From RFPW01 sp040401595 (lineage in GTDB: Bacteria > Pseudomonadota > Gammaproteobacteria > Burkholderiales > Burkholderiaceae_E), in contig JBBAOE010000011.1 of assembly GCA_040401595.1 (NCBI GenBank), forward strand, positions 55,350-119,349: DNA of 64,000 bases, in the 5' to 3' direction. Made by a program: the position numbers and the translations under genes. The notes below the pieces were generated by a model. That model saw only the letters and a list, made by a program, of their open reading frames with translations. It ran no database searches and was not told the origin of the DNA. Below, piece by piece: positions 57,648-64,000 of this stretch. How positions within the stretch are numbered: position 1 is the stretch's first letter; each line of letters opens with the position of its first letter.

Positions 57648-58536
57648 GCCCGATCCAGACCGGCTGCAACTGATCCTGATCACCGGCATTTCCGGGTCTG
57701 GCAAGTCAGTCGCTTTGCGACTGCTCGAAGATGATGGGTATTTTTGTATTGACAACCTACCCGGCAAGTTTCTGAGCGAGATACCGCCGTTAATGGCGAC
57801 CCGAGGGATCCATCGCGTTGCAGTCGCGATTGACGCCCGCACCGACGATTCCCCCGAGGAGCTGCGCGACCACATCGCTGCGTTTTCGAGCCAGGGGCAT
57901 GATGTCAAGGTCATCTTCCTGAACGCCCGAACCGACACGCTCGTGCAACGGTTCTCTGAAACCCGTCGACGCCATCCGCTCGCGTTCCGGCTTCAAGCTC
58001 GTGACGGCGTCGAGCCGACCCTGATTGAATCGATCGAGCAGGAGCGCGAGCTCATGTCCCTGATCGACGAGGTCGGAATTGTTCTGGACACCAGCGACCT
58101 ACCCGCGAACACCCTGCGGCAATGGATCCGGGAAGTCGTCGGGGCGGACAACCGCCTGCTGACCCTGTCCTTTGTGTCCTTTGGTTTCAAACATGGCATT
58201 CCCCTGGATGCCGATCTGGTCTTCGACGCCCGTTGCCTGCCCAACCCCCACTATGTCGCCGAACTGCGCCATCAAACCGGACTCGATCAGCCAGTCGCCG
58301 AGTACTTGCGTGCCGAGCCCGCCGTCCAGGCGATGATCGATGACATCAATGGCTACCTGCATCGCTGGTTGCCCCATTACCTGCGGGAGCATCGGAGTTA
58401 CCTCACCGTTGCGATCGGTTGCACCGGCGGGCAACATCGCTCGGTCTACCTCGTCGAAGAGATTGCCAAGCGCTTCCGGCGCCAGGATCAGGTGCTCATC
58501 CGCCATCGCTCACTGGCAACGCGCGGGGCCAGCTGA
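57637..58536 (+). CDS. rapZ: RNase adapter protein RapZ
   Basis: 299 residues. Walker A ITGISGSGKSVALRLLEDDGYFCIDNLP, VAVAIDARTDD, LNARTDTLVQRFSETRRRHPL, DTSDLPANTLRQWI, SFGFKHGIPLDADLVFDARCLPNPHYV, and IGCTGGQHRSVYLVEE at the C-terminus. TTG 57637 is the best start, with CAGGGGAG a few bases upstream and overlap with hprK. The 3' end overlaps mutY convergently by 41 bases. Confidence 0.95.
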   Translation: MTTKPDPDRLQLILITGISGSGKSVALRLLEDDGYFCIDNLPGKFLSEIPPLMATRGIHRVAVAIDARTDDSPEELRDHIAAFSSQGHDVKVIFLNARTDTLVQRFSETRRRHPLAFRLQARDGVEPTLIESIEQERELMSLIDEVGIVLDTSDLPANTLRQWIREVVGADNRLLTLSFVSFGFKHGIPLDADLVFDARCLPNPHYVAELRHQTGLDQPVAEYLRAEPAVQAMIDDINGYLHRWLPHYLREHRSYLTVAIGCTGGQHRSVYLVEEIAKRFRRQDQVLIRHRSLATRGAS

Positions 58537-59596
58537 ACCCCTGCAACAGGTGCGCCACCGGTTTGGGCAGGGCCTTGTTGGCCAACTCAGCCCGGGTCAG
58601 CCACTGGCCCTGGCTCGCGATCACTGGCGCATGCACCTCGATCGCGACCGGATAAGCCCGCAGCACAAAGTGGGTGAACCCGTGCTCAATCATGGTCAAA
58701 TCCCGACGGTCCTGCGCAACCAGTCCGCGCGCACTGAGCGCCTGGACGATATCGGCGCCAAACTCCAGTTCCGGAAACGACCACAAGCCGCCCCAGATGC
58801 CCCGTTCCGGGCGACGTTCGAGCCAGAGGGTCTGCTCATGGCCAAGGACCAACCAGCGCAGCTCACGGACCGGTCGAACGGCCCGCCGCCGCGCCTGCGG
58901 CAGTTCTGCCACCCGATCCTCGCGCCGGGCACGACAGTCACTGGCAAGCGGGCAGGCACTGCAACGAGGCCGACTACGGGTGCAGACCGTCGCACCCAGA
59001 TCCATCAAGCCCTGGGTATAAGGGCCGATCCCGGCGCGTGTTGGCAACAGGCTCTCTGCCAGCGCCCAAAGCTGTCGCAACACGGGGGGCGAGGCGGGAT
59101 CGCCCTCAATTCCAAACGCCCGACATAGGACCCGGCGCACATTGCCATCGAGGATGGGGGCTGGCCGGCCGAAGGCGAGCGCCGCGATGGCGCCTGCCGT
59201 AGATCGACCGATCCCTGGCAGGGTTTCAAGCAACACAGGATCCGCCGGCAGCTGGCCGCCGTAGCGTTGATGCACTTCACGCGCACAGGCCCAGAGGTTG
59301 CGGGCCCGGCTGTAGTAGCCCAGCCCAGCCCAGAGCGGCATGACCTCATCGAGCGGCGCCACGGCCAAATCCGGCAAGGTCGGAAATCGATCGAGAAAGC
59401 GCTGGTAATAGCCCAGAACAGCGGCCACCTGAGTCTGCTGGAGCATGATCTCCGAGAGCCAGACCCGGTACGCGTCGGTCGTCCCCTGCCAAGGCAGTGC
59501 ATGGCGGCCGCTCTGCAGCTGCCATGCGACGACGCGGTCGGCAAACCGGCCCTGTCCGAATCCGGGTGCAACGCCGACAGCAGGCGATGTGGCCAT
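58496..59596 (-). CDS. mutY: A/G-specific adenine DNA glycosylase
   Basis: 366 residues; removes adenine opposite 8-oxoguanine. Seen: LPWQGTTDAYRVWLSEIMLQQTQVAAVLGYYQRF, catalytic HhH region LPGIGRSTAGAIAALAFGRPAPILDGNV, 4Fe-4S ligands CTRSRPRCSACPLASDC, and a C-terminal NUDIX-like MutT domain. ATG 59596 overlaps the mutM stop by one base (TGATG), coupling the two 8-oxoG repair genes. The stop region is convergent with rapZ. Confidence 0.96.
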   Translation of the reverse strand: MATSPAVGVAPGFGQGRFADRVVAWQLQSGRHALPWQGTTDAYRVWLSEIMLQQTQVAAVLGYYQRFLDRFPTLPDLAVAPLDEVMPLWAGLGYYSRARNLWACAREVHQRYGGQLPADPVLLETLPGIGRSTAGAIAALAFGRPAPILDGNVRRVLCRAFGIEGDPASPPVLRQLWALAESLLPTRAGIGPYTQGLMDLGATVCTRSRPRCSACPLASDCRARREDRVAELPQARRRAVRPVRELRWLVLGHEQTLWLERRPERGIWGGLWSFPELEFGADIVQALSARGLVAQDRRDLTMIEHGFTHFVLRAYPVAIEVHAPVIASQGQWLTRAELANKALPKPVAHLLQGFSWPRALPVSDGG

Positions 59597-60423
59597 CAGT
59601 GCTGGCAAGCGGGGCAGTAGAACGTTGAGCGCTGTTGCTGAACGATTCGCCGAACCAGACCCGTACAGCGGCGACAGGTCAGGCCAGCGCGGTCATAGAC
59701 GAGCGCGTCGAGCTGAAAATAACCGCTCGACCCATCGCTTCCAACGAAATCGCGCAAGCTGCTGCCACCCCGGGCCAATGCATCCAACAGAGTCTCGCGC
59801 ACCGCCAGCGCCAGTCTCTGGCAACGCGCCAGGCCCAGGCGCCCGGCCTGGGTTGCCGGATGAATCCGGGCCCGAAACAGGCTCTCACAGGCATAGATAT
59901 TCCCGGCGCCGACCACCAGATCGCCCGCCAGCAACACCGCCTTGATCGAACTGCGACGCCCGCGTGTGCCGTCATACAGCCACTGACCGACTTGCTGCGC
60001 CGGGATACTGAGTGGCTCCAGACCGAGCTTAGCGAGCAGCGGGTGGGCATCGATCGGGCCACTGGCGCGCTCATGCCACAGGACGGCGCCAAATCGCCGG
60101 GGGTCGTTCAGGCGCAAGATGCCATGATCGAACACCAAGTCCATGTGATCATGCTTGCGCACGGCCAGCTCGGGACCCACCCAGCGCAAACTGCCCGACA
60201 TTCCCAGATGAATCAACATCCAGCCGGAAGCAAATTCGAACAACAAGTACTTTCCCCGGCGCAGGACCTGCTGCACCGAGCTCCCCTGGATCCGCTCGGG
60301 CAACACGCCCGGAATCGGCCAGCGCAACGCCGGCACGCGCAGAGAGACGGCCCGCACGGTGCGAGCCGTCATTTGCGGCGCAAGGCCGCGACGAACAGTT
60401 TCAACCTCAGGCAGTTCAGGCAT
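59596..60423 (-). CDS. mutM: Formamidopyrimidine-DNA glycosylase
   Basis: 275 residues. The start is set at ATG 60423 so that Pro2-Glu3 (MPELPEVETVRRGL) form the catalytic N-terminus. Also seen: FELPEGWMLIHLGMSGSLR-type block (SGWMLIHLGMSGSLRWVG), H2TH region VVGAGNIYACESLFRARIHPA, and a C-terminal zinc finger with two C-x2-C pairs. Excises oxidised purines. Divergent from the TPR gene. Confidence 0.96.
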   Translation of the reverse strand: MPELPEVETVRRGLAPQMTARTVRAVSLRVPALRWPIPGVLPERIQGSSVQQVLRRGKYLLFEFASGWMLIHLGMSGSLRWVGPELAVRKHDHMDLVFDHGILRLNDPRRFGAVLWHERASGPIDAHPLLAKLGLEPLSIPAQQVGQWLYDGTRGRRSSIKAVLLAGDLVVGAGNIYACESLFRARIHPATQAGRLGLARCQRLALAVRETLLDALARGGSSLRDFVGSDGSSGYFQLDALVYDRAGLTCRRCTGLVRRIVQQQRSTFYCPACQH

Positions 60424-60458
60424 TGCGACCAACCAACGCTGTACCCTAACATTGCACT

Positions 60459-62459
60459 ATGACCTTTGTCCCTATTCCCCCAATCATGCAACGTTCACAG
60501 TCGCGCTGGCGTTCAACAGGGGCTGGTCCGGTACTCGCGGCACTCGCCTTACCGCTGGTTCTGCTCGGGACGCTCCCACCTGTGCACGCCCACCACCAGA
60601 CCGATGCTGGACCCCACACACCGCAGTTCGCTCAGGCAGCCCGCCAAGACGCCGCCCCAGCGCAGGGACCGGCAACCGGGACTGGGCCTGCATCGGACAC
60701 GACGCCGGCGGCAGGTACAGACGCGCCGGCGTCGCGTGGACCCTCGACCAACCCGGCGGGGCAGTCGGGAGGACCAGGCCACTCGGCCGAATCCGCCGTA
60801 AAGCCACGCAGCGCGAGGGCCCGCGCAGCGGCGGCCCGGTCGAGCGAAACCTTGGCGGCGCAGCGTGTTTTCCAGATTCTGGCTGCGGAAATCGCGGCGC
60901 AACGCGGCCAGATCGGTACCGCAGCCGCCACCTGGCTGGCACTCGCCCGGGAGACTCGAGACCCCAAAGCAGCGCAACGGGCCACCGAACTGGCCCTCAC
61001 GGACCGATCAGGCGGTCGGGCTATCGAGGCGGCCGAGTTTTGGCTGGAACTCGAGCCCGAGGCACCCATGCCCACGATTGCGCTGGAAACGCTTTGGCTG
61101 AGCAATGGCCAGCTTCAGCGCGCCGAGCCCCTGATCACCCGTCAGCTTGCTTTGGCGCGTAAAAATGAGCAGTTGGCTGAACGCTACGGACCCCTGACCC
61201 GCAACCTGCTACGCGCGCCCGACCGCACTGCTGCGATGGCCCTGCTCGATCGGGTCAGTGTTGTTGACCTGGACGAACCGGCTGCACGGATCGCGCGCGC
61301 GACGCTGGCCCACGCGGCGGGCAATCAGGGCCGGGCAGCGGCCGAGATTCGCAGTGCTGCTGCGCTGCGGCCCGGCTCAGAAGAAGTCGCCCTGACCGCG
61401 GCGACCGTGCTTCCGGTCGATGCGCCTGGACGCCAGGAAGCGATTGGGCTCCTGAAAACCTTCGTGGACGCCCGTCCCAAAGCCCCTCGAGCGCGATTCG
61501 CGCTGGCTCGACTGTATGCGATCGACGGCCACCTCGATGCAGCGCTCGCCCAACTCAACCGCACCTTAGCCGATGAGCCCGAAGACCCATCGACACTCTT
61601 TGCGGCTGCGCACCTTGCTGCTGAGCTTAAACGCCCCGCAGAGGCCGAGCAGCTGATGCGCCGCTGGGTCGACCTGCCGGGTGAGGTGGGCCCGGAACGC
61701 AACCCAGGATGGATGTTTCTGGCACGCATGGCCGAGGATCAGGGTCAGCCCGAGCAAAGCCTGCGCTGGCTTGAGCAGATCAATGAAGGCGAAGAGCAGC
61801 TTGAGGCGCTGGTGCACCGGGCCATCGTCCTGGGCCGCCTCAAGCGCAGCGGAGACGGTCGAACCTTGCTTCTGGGTGCGGTACCCAAGACGCCTCGCGA
61901 TCGGGTGCGGATCGTGCAGGCAACTGCCGAACTCCTTCGCGAGGATGGGCGTCCGGCCGAAGCCTTTGACGTCGTGGATGCTGGCCTTGCCGCTCAGCCC
62001 GACGAGCCCCAACTGCTCTATGACCGGGCCATGCTGGGCGAACGTCTGGGTCGGCTCGATCGCATGGAGAGCGACCTGCGGCGCCTGATCGTTCTGCGTC
62101 CCAATCACGCCCATGCCTATAACGCATTGGGGTACACCTTTGCCGATCGCAATATCCGGCTCGATGAGGCCCGAACCCTGATTGAGCGCGCGGTTCAACT
62201 GGCGCCAGAAGACCCACAGATTCTCGATTCGATGGGCTGGGTCGCCTTCCGCCAGGGCAACGCCGAAGAGGCCTTGGGCTGGCTCCAGCGCGCCTGGGCG
62301 ATCCGGGTAGACGCCGAGGTTGGCGCGCATCTGGGCGAGGTCCTGTGGCGACTGGGCCGCGCCGAAGAGGCGTATACGGTCTGGCGCCAGGCCATCGGGC
62401 GAGACCCTTCGAACGCGCTGCTGCGGGAAACTCGGGATCGACTGGGTGCCTCGCTCTGA
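60459..62459 (+). CDS. Tetratricopeptide-repeat protein, probably exported
   Basis: 666 residues. A hydrophobic segment (VLAALALPLVLLGTLPPVHAHH) suggests export. Then ~80 residues rich in Ala/Pro/Gly/Thr, and from ~130 many TPR-like helical repeats, clearest at the C-terminus (NHAHAYNALGYTFADRNIRLDEARTLIERAVQLAPEDPQILDSMGWVAFRQGNAEEALGWLQRAW). Related proteins precede lolB in betaproteobacteria. Start 60459 or ATG 60486; neither has a ribosome-binding site. A scaffold role in the envelope is likely but not demonstrated. Confidence 0.85.
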   Translation: MTFVPIPPIMQRSQSRWRSTGAGPVLAALALPLVLLGTLPPVHAHHQTDAGPHTPQFAQAARQDAAPAQGPATGTGPASDTTPAAGTDAPASRGPSTNPAGQSGGPGHSAESAVKPRSARARAAAARSSETLAAQRVFQILAAEIAAQRGQIGTAAATWLALARETRDPKAAQRATELALTDRSGGRAIEAAEFWLELEPEAPMPTIALETLWLSNGQLQRAEPLITRQLALARKNEQLAERYGPLTRNLLRAPDRTAAMALLDRVSVVDLDEPAARIARATLAHAAGNQGRAAAEIRSAAALRPGSEEVALTAATVLPVDAPGRQEAIGLLKTFVDARPKAPRARFALARLYAIDGHLDAALAQLNRTLADEPEDPSTLFAAAHLAAELKRPAEAEQLMRRWVDLPGEVGPERNPGWMFLARMAEDQGQPEQSLRWLEQINEGEEQLEALVHRAIVLGRLKRSGDGRTLLLGAVPKTPRDRVRIVQATAELLREDGRPAEAFDVVDAGLAAQPDEPQLLYDRAMLGERLGRLDRMESDLRRLIVLRPNHAHAYNALGYTFADRNIRLDEARTLIERAVQLAPEDPQILDSMGWVAFRQGNAEEALGWLQRAWAIRVDAEVGAHLGEVLWRLGRAEEAYTVWRQAIGRDPSNALLRETRDRLGASL

Positions 62460-62464
62460 ACCTC

Positions 62465-63022
62465 GTGACCCGGACACTGCTGACCGGATGCCTGTGCGCT
62501 CTGGCGGCATGTGCGTCGCTGCCCGAACCCCGAATAGTGCCGCCAGCCGAGGCCACGATCGCGCACCGCGCATGGTCGGGGCGTTTTGCCATTGAAGGCG
62601 AACCCGATCTCCCCGCTGCCAGCGGGCGCTTCACGCTCGAGCGCCATGATCGGGCTTCGCGCCTTGATCTCCTCGGCCCCCTGGGTCAGGTATTGGCCCG
62701 TCTGGAGATCAGCGCCGATGGTGCGAGCCTCACGCGGGCGGATGGCAGGGTAGATGTGGCCGAGGACGCCAACGAACTGGTCGAGGATGCGCTGGGCTGG
62801 CGGTTACCCGTGAACCAGATGGCCCGTTGGCTCGAGGGTGAATTCGCCCAGGTGACCGAGCGGGCAGCCGACGGATCAGCGCGCAGCGCCATCGACACCC
62901 AATGGAAAATCCGGATCGATCCGCCACGCCGTTGGACCCTTGAATGGCCCGCGGATCCCGAGACATCGCCCTCGTTGCTGCCCGGGCGCAGGGTTCGGCT
63001 TCGCCTCCTTCTGGACCCCTGA
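62465..63022 (+). CDS. lolB: Outer-membrane lipoprotein insertion protein LolB
   Basis: 185 residues from GTG 62465. Lipoprotein signal with lipobox LAAC (CALAACASLPEP). LolB core: WSGRFAIEGEPDLPAASGRFTLERHDRASRLDLLGPLGQVLARLEI and the region near LGWRLPVNQMARWLEGE. Accepts lipoproteins from LolA at the outer membrane. Starts 5 bases after the TPR gene. Confidence 0.92.
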   Translation: MTRTLLTGCLCALAACASLPEPRIVPPAEATIAHRAWSGRFAIEGEPDLPAASGRFTLERHDRASRLDLLGPLGQVLARLEISADGASLTRADGRVDVAEDANELVEDALGWRLPVNQMARWLEGEFAQVTERAADGSARSAIDTQWKIRIDPPRRWTLEWPADPETSPSLLPGRRVRLRLLLDP

Positions 63023-63030
63023 CCGAGCGC

Positions 63031-63948
63031 ATGACAATATCCCGGCGCACGCCCCTCCTGCACTGTCCCGCACCCGCCAAGGTCAACCTTTTCCTGCATG
63101 TCACCGGGCGTCGCAGCGATGGTTACCACCTGCTCGAAACCGTCTTTCAGCTGATCGATCTCTTCGATTGGCTCGACTTCGAACCACGCAACGATGGCCT
63201 GATCGTGGCAAGTTCAGGCGACTGGCCAATGGAGCAGGATCTGACCGTACGGGCAGCGCGCTTGCTTCGGCAGACTGCGGGCGCCTCGGACCGAACCGAT
63301 TTTGGCGTCACGATTCGAGTCGACAAGCAGATACCCGTGGGTGGGGGACTGGGCGGGGGCAGTTCGGATGCCGCCACCACCCTGCTCGCGCTCAACCAAC
63401 TCTGGCAGCTGCATTGGCCTGTGCAGCGTCTGGCCGAGCTGTCCGTCGCGCTTGGCGCAGATGTGCCGGTGTTCGTGCGCGGTCACAATGCGTATGCCTT
63501 GGGCATTGGCGAGGAATTGCAGCCGATCTCCCTGCCAGCCCGCCACTATGTCGTTGTCCAACCCCCGGTTGAGGTTCAGACCGCTGTCGTTTTTGCAGAC
63601 CCACATTTGACACGAAACACGAAACCGCTCACATTAGCGGGCTTCGCACGTGAGCAATCGACGGCGGCGGCTCGGCTTCCCGGTCACAACGACCTTCAGA
63701 AGCCAGTGCTCCGACGATTTCCCGCGGTTGCGGATGCACTGTCTGTGCTTCTGGAAGCGGCAGCGACGTTCGGGGTTGATCCTTCGGCGGTTCGGATGTC
63801 GGGTTCGGGGGCCTGCGTGTTCGCTACGACCGATTCACCATCGATCGCAGCGGCCATTGCAGAGGTCGTCAGTGGGGCCGGGGTTGGGCGCGTACATCGG
63901 TGCGCGTCCCTGCAGCGGCATCCAATGATCGAGGCGGTGGCGCAATGA
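63031..63948 (+). CDS. ispE: 4-diphosphocytidyl-2-C-methyl-D-erythritol kinase
   Basis: 305-residue GHMP kinase of the MEP isoprenoid pathway. Seen: CPAPAKVNLFLHVTGRRSDGYHLLETVFQLIDLFD, ATP loop IPVGGGLGGGSSDAATTLLALN, and VRMSGSGACVFA at the C-terminus. Start ATG 63031, 8 bases after lolB. Followed by tRNA-Gln, as in related genomes. Confidence 0.96.
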   Translation: MTISRRTPLLHCPAPAKVNLFLHVTGRRSDGYHLLETVFQLIDLFDWLDFEPRNDGLIVASSGDWPMEQDLTVRAARLLRQTAGASDRTDFGVTIRVDKQIPVGGGLGGGSSDAATTLLALNQLWQLHWPVQRLAELSVALGADVPVFVRGHNAYALGIGEELQPISLPARHYVVVQPPVEVQTAVVFADPHLTRNTKPLTLAGFAREQSTAAARLPGHNDLQKPVLRRFPAVADALSVLLEAAATFGVDPSAVRMSGSGACVFATTDSPSIAAAIAEVVSGAGVGRVHRCASLQRHPMIEAVAQ

Positions 63949-63958
63949 TTGCAGCGCT

Positions 63959-64000
63959 TGGGGAGTCGCCAAGTTGGTCAAGGCACCGGATTTTGATTCC
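63959..64000 (+). tRNA. tRNA-Gln (anticodon UUG), cut by window end
   Basis: First 42 bases of a tRNA-Gln gene: acceptor TGGGGAG, D-arm GCCAAGTTGGTCAAGGCA and anticodon arm CCGGATTTTGATTCC with TTG. The 3' half lies beyond the window. The ispE-tRNA-Gln order is typical of betaproteobacteria. Confidence 0.93.

Noticed and set aside
57012..57938. 308-codon antisense frame across hprK-rapZ
   Set aside because: No protein motif; both sense genes are conserved.
63945..64000. A new small CDS starting at the ATG overlapping the ispE stop
   Set aside because: The bases encode the 5' half of tRNA-Gln.
1..64000. CRISPR arrays, insertion sequences, integrase or phage genes
   Set aside because: No regularly spaced repeats, transposase-like proteins or integrases were seen; the only direct repeats are the assembly duplicates and the 12-bp coding arrays.

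Overview
The window reads as a GC-rich chromosomal segment of a betaproteobacterium, most likely from the order Burkholderiales. The basis is gene order. It carries HIT/DUF971/ubiE/Tim44-like/ubiJ, hemA-prfA-prmC-grxD-ubiX, sspA-sspB beside petABC, the long mla-ibaG-murA-hisGDCBHAFIE-hinT-tatABC run, kdsD-kdsC-lptCAB-rpoN-hpf-ptsN-hprK-rapZ, and mutY/mutM-TPR-lolB-ispE-tRNA-Gln. Each of these is a familiar betaproteobacterial neighbourhood. The species cannot be named. Three blocks of exactly 100 N mark a draft scaffold.

Layout. 1-3.4 kb: the tail of a peptide-type ABC ATPase, convergent with a P-type ATPase. 3.4-7.1 kb: a leftward quinone-biosynthesis neighbourhood (HIT, DUF971, UbiE, Tim44-like, UbiJ) interrupted by two N gaps; ubiB, often the next gene, is absent. 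7.1-19.6 kb: a giant FAD/Fe-S dehydrogenase divergent from ilvA, then hemA, prfA, prmC, grxD, ubiX, a CYTH-CHAD protein and a Usp protein. 19.6-26.4 kb: the accessory region, with a small sulfur-transferase/phosphatase-like gene, an XRE-like regulator, an orphan FixJ-type response regulator next to an AT-rich spacer, an intradiol ring-cleavage dioxygenase, a LysR regulator divergent from a GST + CmcJ/NvfI-type oxidoreductase pair, and a double-cupin gene. 26.4-31.4 kb: tRNA-Thr, sspB, sspA, petC, petB and petA. 31.6-33.6 kb: an S1C protease divergent from a Nif3-like gene.

33.6-50.0 kb is one uninterrupted leftward run of 23 genes: the Mla lipid-transport machine, a second ABC exporter, IbaG, MurA, all nine histidine genes found here, HinT and TatABC. 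From 50.1 kb the genes run right: Kdo synthesis and LPS export (kdsD, kdsC, lptC, lptA, lptB), sigma-54 with Hpf, a strong intrinsic terminator, and the PTS-Ntr/RapZ genes. These are followed by leftward mutM-mutY and rightward TPR-lolB-ispE. The window ends inside a tRNA-Gln gene. Envelope biogenesis is the dominant theme of the right half.

Most of the window is ordinary housekeeping DNA. The best candidate for something undescribed is the 22.1-26.4 kb catabolic-looking cluster with its operator-like inverted repeats. Other oddities are 12-bp tandem repeats in the disordered ends of three proteins, a very long SspB linker, an MlaA without a lipobox, an enlarged RpoN, and -10-like boxes placed so close to start codons that leaderless mRNAs are plausible. 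Two of the three N gaps are assembly artefacts: each is flanked by an exact 55-bp duplication, and collapsing it restores an intact reading frame.
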